A DNA stretch of 64,000 nucleotides from contig JAZNSI010000026.1 of the NCBI GenBank assembly GCA_045591175.1, forward strand, positions 1 to 64,000. The letters run 5' to 3'. The position numbers and the translations under genes are program-made. Position 1 is the first letter of the stretch, and each line of letters starts with the position of its first letter. The notes beneath the pieces were generated by a model. It was not told the DNA's origin. It saw only the letters and a program-made list of their open reading frames with translations, and made no database searches. This document shows, piece by piece, positions 8,596 through 15,965 of the stretch. The stretch comes from UBA11524 sp045591175 (GTDB taxonomy: Bacteria > Bacillota > Clostridia > Christensenellales > Aristaeellaceae).

Positions 8596-9498
8596 TTACT
8601 TCATGCAGGCGACCAGAACGGCCTTCTGCGCATGCAGACGATTCTCCGCCTCGTCAAAGATCTCGTCGGCGTGGGCCTCGAAGACCTCCTCAGTGATCTC
8701 CTCGCCGCGGTGGGCGGGCAGGCAGTGCTGCACCATGCAGCCCTCGTGGGCGACGCTCAGCAGCTCGGCGTTCACCTGATAACCGGCGAAGGCCTTCTCG
8801 CGGGCGATGCGCTCTTCCTCCTGGCCCATGGAGGTCCACACGTCGGTGAAGATGACGTCAGCGTCCTTGGCAGCCTCCATCGGCTTGTCAGTCATGAAGA
8901 ACTGGCCGGGGTACTGCTTGACGAACTCCAGAATTTGCGCGTCCGGCTGATAAGCGTTCGGGCAGGCGATGGACACATGCGCGCCCACCTTCAGGAAGCC
9001 CACGATCAGCGAATTGGCCATGTTGTTGCCGTCACCGATGTAGCACATATTGACGTCCAGGCGGCCCTTATGCTCGCGGACGGTCTGCAGATCCGCCAGC
9101 ACCTGGCAGGGATGGCAGAAGTCGGTCAGGCCGTTGATGATCGGGATGGAGCCGTACTTGGCCAGATCCTCGACCTCCTGCTGGGCAAAGGTGCGGATCA
9201 TGATGCCGTCCAGGTAGCGGCTCAGCACGCGGGCGGTGTCCTGCACGGGCTCGCCGCGGCCGATTTGAAGATCGCGGTTGGACAGGAACAGCGCGTTGCC
9301 GCCCAGCTGGTACATACCCGTCTCAAAGCTGACGCGGGTACGGGTAGAAGACTTCGAGAAGATCATGCCCAGGGTCTTGCCCTTGAGCAGCGGATGGGGA
9401 ATACCGGCCTTGTTGTCAGCCTTGAGCTTGTCCGCCAGATCCAGCAGCTCGATGATCTCGTCCTTGCTCAGATCCAGGAGCTTCAGCAGGTGCTTCAT
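8596..9498 (-). CDS. argF: Ornithine carbamoyltransferase
   Basis: Catalyses carbamoyl phosphate plus ornithine to citrulline, in the cytoplasm, for arginine synthesis. Carbamoyl-phosphate-binding motifs are SSTRTR (51-55 for STRTR) and HPCQ (129-132). The ornithine-side motifs are DVWTSMG and the HCLPAHRG loop. I chose ATG 9498 because AAAGGTGGAG lies 9 bases before it; the frame is open to a GTG at 9513, which would place that site inside the gene. The 300-residue length is typical. It is the first gene of the operon, 17 bases before carA, so the altered synthase most likely feeds citrulline synthesis. A dedicated promoter lies at 9625-9653. Confidence 0.95.
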   Translation of the reverse strand: MKHLLKLLDLSKDEIIELLDLADKLKADNKAGIPHPLLKGKTLGMIFSKSSTRTRVSFETGMYQLGGNALFLSNRDLQIGRGEPVQDTARVLSRYLDGIMIRTFAQQEVEDLAKYGSIPIINGLTDFCHPCQVLADLQTVREHKGRLDVNMCYIGDGNNMANSLIVGFLKVGAHVSIACPNAYQPDAQILEFVKQYPGQFFMTDKPMEAAKDADVIFTDVWTSMGQEEERIAREKAFAGYQVNAELLSVAHEGCMVQHCLPAHRGEEITEEVFEAHADEIFDEAENRLHAQKAVLVACMK

Positions 9499-9624
9499 AC
9501 GGGAGGACTCCACCTTTCTTTATTTGAAGAATCAGGGTCATCACATCAGCATTTCACGGCAAAATAGCAGAATTTTCCTGCTTTTCGGCACACGAAATCA
9601 GGTGCTCCTTCGCACCCATCCTGC

Positions 9625-9653
9625 ATTATAGCATAGTTTAAAAGCAAGAGCAA
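9625..9653 (-). promoter_or_regulatory. SigA-type promoter of argF-carA-carB/dapF
   Basis: Minus strand: -35 TTGCTC (9648-9653), 17-base spacer, -10 TATAAT (9625-9630). It implies a leader of about 120 bases before argF. The segment AAACTATGCTATAATG recurs at the asp23 promoter (62073-62101). No clear ARG box was found in the leader. Confidence 0.85.
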
Positions 9654-9741
9654 GGGGGGAGACCTCCCCGGCTCGCCTCAAATGCTGCAAAAAAACAATC
9701 CGTTTGCGGCAGAAAACTGACTAATCAAGGAGGTCGATCCC

Positions 9742-10551
9742 ATGGAGAATCAGGGCCGCATCTGCCCCCGCGGCGCAAGCTACTACACCTGGCAGGTGGG
9801 CGACACGCTGCGCAGCGTCTCCCAGCAGGCGGGCACCACCGTGCAGGCCATGCAGCTGATCAACCCGGATGTGGATTTCTCCACCATCGCCATCGGCACG
9901 GAGATCTGTCTGCCCAGCCAGAGCTTCACCTGCGTCAGCGGCATGGCCTATTCCGTCCGCGCCGGCGAAACCTTTACATCCATCGCGGAGGACTTCGGCA
10001 TCTCCACCTTCGAGCTCGCCGAGCGCAACCCCGGCGTTGACCAGAACAACCTCATGGTCGGGCAGGTACTGTGCGTGCCCTTCATGACCGGCGGCACCGG
10101 AGGCAATAACGGCAGCGCCAATCAGCCTGCCGAGCCCTCCACGCCCATTCTGCCCACGCCTTCCCTGCCCAGCCAGCCTTCCACGCCCCCGGTGGTGATC
10201 GTCCCCACCCCCGTGCCCAACACCTGTCCCACCGGCTACACCCGGGACATCGTCCGTTCCGGTCAGACCTACGCCGACCTTCTTCTGCGGCATAACGTCA
10301 GCTACCGGGCCATGCGCTCTGCGAATCCCCGCCTGTCCCCCGGCTACCTGATCGTCGGCCAGAGCTACTGCGCGCCGCCCTCCGGTACCCGGCAGGTCTG
10401 CCAGAACCTTCGCAGCTACACGTTCCTCCCCGGCGAAGACCTCGAGACCATCGCTGCGAAGCTGCGCATCACCAAGGGCCGTCTGCTGGCCCTCAATCCC
10501 GGCCTTCTGCCCACCGATTTCACCGAAGGCACCGTGATCTGCATCCCCTGA
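9742..10551 (+). CDS. Protein with four LysM repeats, each bracketed by a cysteine pair
   Basis: 269 residues with four LysM peptidoglycan/chitin-binding repeats at about 14-58, 69-113, 167-212 and 225-269. A Pro/Ser/Thr-rich linker (about 115-160) separates the pairs. Each repeat has one Cys about six residues before it and one near its end: C8/C56, C64/C111, C162/C210, C220/C267. This regular spacing suggests one disulfide per repeat and thus a location outside the cytoplasm. Yet no signal peptide is visible; the start MENQGRICPRG is polar. A spore-coat or spore-peptidoglycan role (SafA-like), or non-classical export, would fit. The start is firm: AAGGAGG lies 8 bases upstream of ATG 9742. 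No catalytic domain is seen. Confidence 0.85.
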   Translation: MENQGRICPRGASYYTWQVGDTLRSVSQQAGTTVQAMQLINPDVDFSTIAIGTEICLPSQSFTCVSGMAYSVRAGETFTSIAEDFGISTFELAERNPGVDQNNLMVGQVLCVPFMTGGTGGNNGSANQPAEPSTPILPTPSLPSQPSTPPVVIVPTPVPNTCPTGYTRDIVRSGQTYADLLLRHNVSYRAMRSANPRLSPGYLIVGQSYCAPPSGTRQVCQNLRSYTFLPGEDLETIAAKLRITKGRLLALNPGLLPTDFTEGTVICIP

Positions 10552-10566
10552 TCAGGGCTGCGTTCC

Positions 10567-10615
10567 AAAGGCTCCCCTTCTCAGGGGAGCTGTCTGCATG
10601 TGCAGGCTAAGGGGT
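10567..10615 (+). repeat. Dispersed two-hairpin repeat, copy A
   Basis: It begins AAAGGCTCCCC, forms the hairpin GCTCCCCttctcaGGGGAGC, then a second arm CTGTCTGCATGTGCAGG. The same layout occurs at 43803-43850 and 62752-62801. Here it lies just after the LysM gene and may also act as its terminator (GGGGTTTT follows). Confidence 0.75.
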
Positions 10616-10643
10616 TTTCACCAGCGCATTTTCATGCTATAAT
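10615..10643 (+). promoter_or_regulatory. Promoter of the phosphatase-like gene
   Basis: -10 TATAAT at 10638-10643, 17-base spacer, weak -35 TTTTCA at 10615-10620 that is donated by the end of the dispersed repeat. The transcript start would be near 10650, just before the start codon at 10674. Confidence 0.6.
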
Positions 10644-10673
10644 GACGGCAATTCCATGAAGGGAGTCGCCGCC

Positions 10674-11237
10674 ATGTCCAGCCTGCTCGAATCCACCACG
10701 AACACCCGCACCGTGCTGCCGGGGAATCTCCGGCTTCTTCGCAGCGATGCGCCTCTGTCCCCCACCGCTGCGGACATCGCATTCCTGCTAGAACATGGCG
10801 TGACCACGCTGATCGATCTGCGTTCTGACGCGGAAGTCACCCGCAAGCCCTGCCCTTTAGCGGAGGACGTGCGCTTCACCTACCACCACATGCCCGTCAC
10901 CGGCGGCAACGCCATGCCCTCCTCCGTGGAAGATGTTCCCCGTTCCTACCTGCGCATGGTGGATGCGCAGATGAGTGAAATCCTGCGCGTCATCCGCGAA
11001 AGCGACGGCGTGATGTACTTCTGCACCGCCGGGAAGGATCGCACGGGCGTGGTATCAGCGCTGCTCCAGCGGGAACATGGCCTGTCCCCTGCGGATATCG
11101 CCGCGGAATACGCCGTCTCCGGCGAAAACCTGAAGGACATGTTCGCTGAATTCCACGCGCGGCGGCCTGAGATCAACGTGGCCATCTACACGCCGAAACC
11201 GGAATACATGCTGCAGTTTCTTGACATGCTTGCATAA
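10674..11237 (+). CDS. Tyrosine-protein-phosphatase-like protein (Y_phosphatase3-type)
   Basis: 187 residues resembling the bacterial tyrosine/dual-specificity phosphatase family. The P-loop signature reads FCTAGKDRTG, with catalytic Cys117 and phosphate-binding Arg123 (C-x5-R). The upstream IDLRSDAE motif (47-54) is typical of the family. The general-acid Asp is not obvious to me. Substrate is unknown: phosphotyrosine, phosphoinositide or a sugar phosphate are all possible. An ATG at 10656 is in frame but has no ribosome site. ATG 10674 has AAGGGAG 8-9 bases upstream and is preferred. It is a monocistronic gene with its own promoter and a bidirectional terminator. Confidence 0.85.
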   Translation: MSSLLESTTNTRTVLPGNLRLLRSDAPLSPTAADIAFLLEHGVTTLIDLRSDAEVTRKPCPLAEDVRFTYHHMPVTGGNAMPSSVEDVPRSYLRMVDAQMSEILRVIRESDGVMYFCTAGKDRTGVVSALLQREHGLSPADIAAEYAVSGENLKDMFAEFHARRPEINVAIYTPKPEYMLQFLDMLA

Positions 11238-11271
11238 AAGGGAGCGACCGCTATGGCCGCTCCCCTTTTTA
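11236..11271. terminator. Bidirectional terminator between convergent genes
   Basis: AAAAGGGAGCG and CGCTCCCCTTTTT form a strong stem, with a T run on each strand. It ends the phosphatase transcript (+) and the XRE regulator transcript (-); the stops of both genes abut or overlap it. Confidence 0.88.
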
Positions 11272-12069
11272 TGGCGTGAAGTATTGGCTGTTGCCGATAA
11301 AGCAGTAGTGAATGCTCTCGTATGTCATCAGTTCCTGTGCAAAAGTCAGCACCGCATAGAGCAGGTGAAGCTTCGTTTCCCCCTGCGTCAGCTCGTAGTA
11401 CACCAGCGGCGCTTCGTCGATCTGCAGCTCCCGGCGGGCAAACAGGCCGCTGATCTGCAGCATCACGCCCAGACGCTCCGCGTCGTCGATTTCAGCCGCC
11501 TTCGCCAGGGATGGCAGGGTGAATGTCAGCATCCGCCGGGAAATGATCACCTGCATGGCTCTGCGGAAATCCCGATCCGCCAGCAGCCGCAGGATGTCCA
11601 GGTTTTCCTCCCGGGTGAACAGGCTGCTCCAGCCCTCCTCCGGCTTGCGCAGCGCCAGCGCGCCCAGCTTCTCGCGGAAGTACAAGACGTCCTTGTCGTT
11701 CTCGATCACGCTTCTTTGGCGCGGGTCGGACTGCATGACCTTCCTGTACTGGGCCAGCTGATCCTCGAATTGGCCGTCCAACTCCGGGTTGTAGATCGTG
11801 CCTACGATGATCTCGCGGACAGCATCGATCGCCCGGTCAACAGCTGCATCCGGGCTGATGCTGCGCTGGGCGTCCTCCCGGCCATACAGCGCATCGATGG
11901 TCACGCCGAATACGTCCGCGATGACCGGCAGCAGCGCGACATCCGGCCAGGTGGTTGAATTCTCCCACTTGGAAATGGTCTGGGCCGACACGCCGATCAC
12001 CTCAGCCAGCGCCTCCTGGGTCAGGCCACGCTCCCGGCGGAGCTTTGCTATGTTTACTGAAATGTTCAT
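11269..12069 (-). CDS. XRE-family helix-turn-helix transcriptional regulator
   Basis: 266 residues. The N-terminal 5-60 is an XRE/Cro helix-turn-helix: AKLRRERGLTQEALAEVIGV, then SAQTISKWEN as recognition helix. The C-terminal ~200 residues are helical with no known catalytic motif, probably a ligand or dimer domain of the type found in clostridial XRE regulators. The frame is open upstream to 12246, but ATG 12069 has GAAGGAGGTG 5-6 bases before it and starts directly at the HTH. It is not in an obvious operon; its targets may include its own gene or the neighbouring phosphatase. It is convergent with the phosphatase gene. Confidence 0.88.
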   Translation of the reverse strand: MNISVNIAKLRRERGLTQEALAEVIGVSAQTISKWENSTTWPDVALLPVIADVFGVTIDALYGREDAQRSISPDAAVDRAIDAVREIIVGTIYNPELDGQFEDQLAQYRKVMQSDPRQRSVIENDKDVLYFREKLGALALRKPEEGWSSLFTREENLDILRLLADRDFRRAMQVIISRRMLTFTLPSLAKAAEIDDAERLGVMLQISGLFARRELQIDEAPLVYYELTQGETKLHLLYAVLTFAQELMTYESIHYCFIGNSQYFTP

Positions 12070-12140
12070 GGGAACACCTCCTTCGTTTGATGGCTCCATC
12101 ATATCACGGCCAGAGCCGCGATTCCACCGCTGAAACAGAG

Positions 12141-12167
12141 AACGACTCGCGCAGACGGCGAGTCGTT
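12141..12167 (-). terminator. Hairpin terminator of the folC-fumarase operon
   Basis: AACGACTCG and CGAGTCGTT form a 9-bp perfect stem with a 9-base loop. On the minus strand the 3' flank is TT-C-T-C-T-G-TTT, only moderately T-rich. It lies 6 bases after the fumarase beta-subunit stop. Confidence 0.65.
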
Positions 12168-12172
12168 TGTGT

Positions 12173-12730
12173 TTATGGAATGATGGATGCCAGGTATTCC
12201 GCTTGCCCCAGCTGGAACGCGTCATTTCCCTGCGCGTCAATGGCAACGATCAGCGGCAGTTCATGCAACGTCAGCCGCTTGACTGATTCCGGGCCCAGGT
12301 CATCCCAACAGATGACCTGCAGATCCGTAACGCAGCTGGCCATCAGCGCCGCCGCGCCGCCGACTGCGGCAAAGTACACCGCGCCGTGCTCCTTCATGGC
12401 GTCCACCACAGCGGGGCCGCGTCCGCCCTTGCCGATCATGCCGCGCAGACCGCGGCTGAGCAGCGTCGGGGTCATCGCGTCCATGCGGACGGAGGTCGTC
12501 GGGCCGATGGAGCCCACGGGTTTACCCTCCGGCGTGGGGGTGGGTCCGGCGTAGTAGATCACCTGGCCATCCAGATCAATGGGCAGCTCCTTGCCCTCGC
12601 GGAGCAGATCGAGCATCCGCAGATGGGCCGCGTCCCGTGCGGTATACACCGTGCCGGAGAGCAGGATGTGTTCTCCGGCGCGCAAGGACAGTGCGTCCTC
12701 GCGGGACAGAGGGGCAGTCAGTTTTCGCAT
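12173..12730 (-). CDS. fumB: Class I fumarate hydratase, beta subunit (C-terminal domain type)
   Basis: Second subunit of an iron-sulfur fumarase (fumarate to L-malate), or of the related L(+)-tartrate dehydratase. 185 residues, the normal size for the split enzyme. Key stretches are YYAGPTPTPEGKPVGSIGPTTS and GMIGKGG, which shape the substrate site. The alpha subunit with the cluster cysteines is encoded 12 bases upstream, so the two subunits are made together. A tartrate dehydratase cannot be ruled out from sequence alone; fumarase is the commoner activity in Clostridia. It is the last gene of its operon. The symbol is used in the sense of split subunits, not E. coli fumB. Confidence 0.88.
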   Translation of the reverse strand: MRKLTAPLSREDALSLRAGEHILLSGTVYTARDAAHLRMLDLLREGKELPIDLDGQVIYYAGPTPTPEGKPVGSIGPTTSVRMDAMTPTLLSRGLRGMIGKGGRGPAVVDAMKEHGAVYFAAVGGAAALMASCVTDLQVICWDDLGPESVKRLTLHELPLIVAIDAQGNDAFQLGQAEYLASIIP

Positions 12731-12742
12731 GTTGTCCCCTCC

Positions 12743-13585
12743 TTACAGCGTTTCCGTCGCATGCCTTGTCACATGGCAGCTGACGTTCACCGCCACGGGC
12801 AGGCCCGCAATGTGGGTGGGCTTTTGCAGGATGTGCAGCCCCAGGCAGGTGGTCTTGCCGCCGAAGCCCTGGGGGCCGATGCCGGTGGCATTCACGGCGG
12901 AAAGCAGCTCCTGCTCCATTTCTGCGTAGAAGGGATCGGGATTCTGCTCGTCCAGCGGGATCATCAGCGCCCGCTTGGCCATTTCGGCGACCTGCTCGAA
13001 GTCGCCGCCGATGCCAATGCCCAGCACCATCGGCGGACAGGGATTCGCCCCCGCCAGCCGCACGGTCTCCAGCACGAAATTCTTCACGCCATCAACGCCT
13101 GCCGCAGGGGTCAGCATCGTCAGGCGGGACATGTTCTCGCTTCCGAAGCCCTTGGGCGCGACGGTCAGCGTCACCCGGTCGCCCGGCACCAGACGGGTGT
13201 GGATGATCGCCGGCGTGTTGTCCTTTGTATTGACGCGGCGCAGCGGATCAGCCACCACGCTCTTGCGCAGCAATCCGTCCACATAGCCGCGGCGAACGCC
13301 TTCATGAATGGCAGCCTCAAAATCGCCGACGATGTGCACCTCCTGGCCCACGTCTGCGAACACAACGGCCATACCGGTGTCCTGGCAGATGGGCGTCTGC
13401 ATCTCACGGGCGATGCCCTCGTTCTTCACCAGCAGGTCAAGGATGTCCCTCGCCGGGGCGAAGGGCTCCTCCTGCGCCGCCTGATGCAGCGCTGCACACA
13501 CGTCCCCCGGAAGGTTGCGGTTGGCTTCCACGCACAGCCGCGCGATAGTTTCGGTGATGAGGGAAGCGTTGATTTCGCGAATCAT
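12743..13585 (-). CDS. fumA: Class I fumarate hydratase, alpha subunit (Fe-S)
   Basis: Carries the [4Fe-4S] cluster for hydration of fumarate. The three cluster cysteines are visible: PICQDTG (Cys67), NPCPP (Cys183) and KTTCLG (Cys247). The 280-residue length is typical of the alpha subunit of split fumarase/tartrate dehydratase. The start ATG overlaps the rsmI stop by 4 bases, and fumB follows after 12 bases. Oxygen sensitivity of this enzyme class fits an anaerobe. In such organisms it would serve a partial, reductive or assimilatory citric-acid branch; no other cycle gene is in the window. Confidence 0.9.
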   Translation of the reverse strand: MIREINASLITETIARLCVEANRNLPGDVCAALHQAAQEEPFAPARDILDLLVKNEGIAREMQTPICQDTGMAVVFADVGQEVHIVGDFEAAIHEGVRRGYVDGLLRKSVVADPLRRVNTKDNTPAIIHTRLVPGDRVTLTVAPKGFGSENMSRLTMLTPAAGVDGVKNFVLETVRLAGANPCPPMVLGIGIGGDFEQVAEMAKRALMIPLDEQNPDPFYAEMEQELLSAVNATGIGPQGFGGKTTCLGLHILQKPTHIAGLPVAVNVSCHVTRHATETL

Positions 13586-14448
13586 TCTTCTTCCTCCATG
13601 AACAGCTTCTTCAGCCTGAGCGCCGCCTGCTTGACGGCATTTTTCTTTGCGCCCTGCAGCACCAGCTCGCTCTGGGCGTCGCGCAGGTCGAGGCCCTGCA
13701 GCAGCTGCTCCACCAGCTGGGCCTCCAGGGAGACCTCCGCCAAAGGCGATTTCTCCTCCGGCAGCTCCACGTCATGGAAGTCGAGGATCAGGCAGTACTC
13801 GCCCTTCTCGGTTTTGGGGTTGTCCTTCAGCATTTGCAGGACCTCCCCCGCCGTGCCGCGGATGGTCTTTTCGTGCAGTTTGGTCAGGTCGCAGGAGCAG
13901 GAGATGCGCGTCTGCGGCAGCAGGTCGGCAATGACCTCCACCAGCTCCGTCACGCGATAGGGGGATTCATGCACGGCGGCAACCGCCACGCCCTTCGCCA
14001 TGGACAGCAGCTTCTCGCGCAGCTCCTTCTTCTCCCTCGGCAGGAAGCCGTAGAAGGCGAACTCGCGGGTATCAAAGCCGCTGACGCTCATCGCGCTCAC
14101 CGACGCGCAGCAGCCGGGAATCGGGAGCACCTCGATCCCACGCTCCACGCAGGCCTTCACCAGCCCGTAGCCGGGGTCGGAAATGCAGGGCGTGCCCGCA
14201 TCGGTGGTGACCGCCACGTCGATGTTCTCTGCCAGCATCTTCTCTGCCAGCCACGCGCCCTTGGTGTCCTCGTTGTGCTGATGGCAGGAGGTCAGGGGCG
14301 TGACGATCTCAAACACGTTGAGCAGCTTCTTGGTGACGCGGGTGTCCTCGGCGGCGATCAGGGCGACAGAGCGCAGCGTCTCAATGGCGCGGGGCGTCAT
14401 GTCCTGCAGATTGCCGATGGGGGTCGCAACGACATAGAGGGTCGGCAT
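13582..14448 (-). CDS. rsmI: 16S rRNA (cytidine1402-2'-O)-methyltransferase RsmI
   Basis: Methylates the ribose of C1402 in the decoding centre of 16S rRNA. 288 residues with the SAM-binding tetrapyrrole-methylase fold: LYVVATPIGNLQDMTPRA at the N terminus, AEDTRVTKKLL, and VTTDAGTPCISDPG (about 79-92). A longer frame to 14703 is the shadow of rsmH. Two ATGs (14451 and 14448) sit at the rsmH stop; 14448 has the better 7-base spacing from GGAGG. The gene overlaps rsmH, whose product methylates N4 of the same cytidine, so the two marks of m4Cm1402 are made from one mRNA. It also overlaps fumA by 4 bases. Confidence 0.93.
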   Translation of the reverse strand: MPTLYVVATPIGNLQDMTPRAIETLRSVALIAAEDTRVTKKLLNVFEIVTPLTSCHQHNEDTKGAWLAEKMLAENIDVAVTTDAGTPCISDPGYGLVKACVERGIEVLPIPGCCASVSAMSVSGFDTREFAFYGFLPREKKELREKLLSMAKGVAVAAVHESPYRVTELVEVIADLLPQTRISCSCDLTKLHEKTIRGTAGEVLQMLKDNPKTEKGEYCLILDFHDVELPEEKSPLAEVSLEAQLVEQLLQGLDLRDAQSELVLQGAKKNAVKQAALRLKKLFMEEEE

Positions 14449-15392
14449 CATTCCACCTCCAGCTTCTGGGCCACGCGGAGCTTGGCAGAGCGCGCGCGGG
14501 GGTTGCGGACCACTTCCTCGTCGGAGGGCGGCACCGCGCCCTTGGCCAGCACCTTGACCAGCGGCTTCTTGCCGCAGGTGCAGATGGGCGCTTTGGGCGG
14601 GCAGGTGCAGGGGTTTTGCAGCCGCTGGAAGCAGCGTTTGACCAGCCTGTCTTCCAGGGAGTGGAAGGTGATGACGAGGATGCGTCCGCCGGGCTTGAGG
14701 CAATCAACAAAGTCGCACAGAGCCTTGTCCAGCGGATCAAGCTCGTCGTTGACTGCGATGCGGATGGCCTGGAAGGTGCGGCGGGCGGGATGTCCGTCAT
14801 CCTTGCGGCGCACGGCCTTCGGGATGGCCGCGTCCACCGCATGCACCAGGTCGAAGGTAGTCTCGAAGGGCTTCTTCGCGCGATGCTCGCAGATGATCGA
14901 TGCAATGCGGGCCGCCCACTTTTCCTCGCCGTATTCCTTGATGACCCGGGCGATCTCCTTCTCCGACCAGGTGTTGAGGAGATCGGCGGCGGTCATGCCC
15001 TGGGTGCGGTCCATACGCATATCCAGGGGGGCGTCCTCGTGGTAGGAGAAGCCGCGCTCGCCCACGTCCAGCTGGGGGGACGAAACGCCCAGATCCAGCA
15101 GCACGCCGTCCAGCTCGGGCGCGCCGGCGGCTTCCAGCAGCAGCTTGCCGTCGTGGAAGTTGCCGTGCAGCGCCCGGAATCCGGGGAATTCCTTCAGCCG
15201 TTCAGAGGCCGCGGCGATGGCCGTCAGGTCGCGGTCAATGCCGTACAAACGCGCCGTGCCGCCGGAAGCCCGCAACATTGCGCCGCTGTGACCGCCGCCG
15301 CCCAGGGTGCCGTCGGCATACACGCCGTTCTCCTTCACATCCATCCATTCCAGGACTTCATGCAACAATACCGGCTCGTGGATGAATTCCAT
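14448..15392 (-). CDS. rsmH: 16S rRNA (cytosine1402-N4)-methyltransferase RsmH
   Basis: N4-methylates C1402 of 16S rRNA. 314 residues, normal for the family. Start MEFIHEPVLLHEVLEWM, SAM-binding motif YADGTLGGGGHS, and LLDLGVSSPQLD are all diagnostic. The C-terminal RNPRARSAKLRVAQK motif is present. In most bacteria rsmH heads the division and cell-wall cluster next to mraZ and ftsL. Here it is instead followed by rsmI and preceded by a GNAT and folC. ATG 15392 lies after GGAGGAGA. The stop overlaps rsmI. Confidence 0.95.
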   Translation of the reverse strand: MEFIHEPVLLHEVLEWMDVKENGVYADGTLGGGGHSGAMLRASGGTARLYGIDRDLTAIAAASERLKEFPGFRALHGNFHDGKLLLEAAGAPELDGVLLDLGVSSPQLDVGERGFSYHEDAPLDMRMDRTQGMTAADLLNTWSEKEIARVIKEYGEEKWAARIASIICEHRAKKPFETTFDLVHAVDAAIPKAVRRKDDGHPARRTFQAIRIAVNDELDPLDKALCDFVDCLKPGGRILVITFHSLEDRLVKRCFQRLQNPCTCPPKAPICTCGKKPLVKVLAKGAVPPSDEEVVRNPRARSAKLRVAQKLEVE

Positions 15393-15405
15393 GCGTGTCT
15401 CCTCC

Positions 15406-15933
15406 TTACAGCTTCAAAAAGTACTTGTCAGACGTGTGCCGGAATCCGGCTTTTTCGTACACGTGGATGGCGTCGGGGCGGTTGGTGGTCAGGGTAACAT
15501 CGCCAAAGCCGCGCTCCCGCGCCATTTGCAGCAGTTCCGGCATCAGCGCCTGCTGATAGCCCCGCCCGCGGTGCTCCGGCTTGGTGTAGACGCTCACCAC
15601 CCAGCCGTGGCGCTTGTTGTCGATGCACACGGTGATGGGCGGCAGCTCATCCTGTTCCTCCAGCGCGGACATGGCCACGGGCTCGTCATCCACATATTTG
15701 ATGACGTAAAACAGCGAGTGATTCAGCCGCCGGTGCAGATATTCCACCGTCACCTGGCGGTATTGCGCCGCATAGACGGCGAAATCCTCCCCCAGGATGT
15801 TCGTCCAGTTTTCCACCTGCTGCGCAACGCGCATATCGGCGATCGCATCGATGTGGCTCAGGTCGGCACGGACGATGCGATTGGGATCAGCCGTCTGGCT
15901 GAGGGATTTCATCAGCGCCTCGAAGTCCTGCAT
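15406..15933 (-). CDS. GNAT-family N-acetyltransferase
   Basis: 175 residues with the acetyl-CoA pyrophosphate loop VYTKPEHRGRGYQQAL (about 115-130), matching the GNAT R/Q-x-x-G-x-G/A signature. The C-terminal region NRPDAIHVYEKAGFRHTS is the usual end of the fold. The acceptor is unknown. It could be RimI-like (ribosomal protein acetylation), which its position between rsmH and folC would allow but does not prove. I chose ATG 15933, with AAAGGAGGTGG about 7 bases upstream. The open frame runs up to 16665, but that part lies inside folC. Confidence 0.87.
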   Translation of the reverse strand: MQDFEALMKSLSQTADPNRIVRADLSHIDAIADMRVAQQVENWTNILGEDFAVYAAQYRQVTVEYLHRRLNHSLFYVIKYVDDEPVAMSALEEQDELPPITVCIDNKRHGWVVSVYTKPEHRGRGYQQALMPELLQMARERGFGDVTLTTNRPDAIHVYEKAGFRHTSDKYFLKL

Positions 15934-15965
15934 ATCCGCGCCACCTCCTTTATCTTCAATGTTGA

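Noticed and set aside
9499..9624. ARG box or riboswitch in the argF leader
   Set aside because: Only a short GCAG/CTGC hairpin was seen; no convincing TNTGAAT-type palindrome or known riboswitch motif.
14449..14703. N-terminal extension of rsmI
   Set aside because: The extra 85 codons lie wholly inside rsmH and have no family similarity; the ATG at 14448 has a proper ribosome site.
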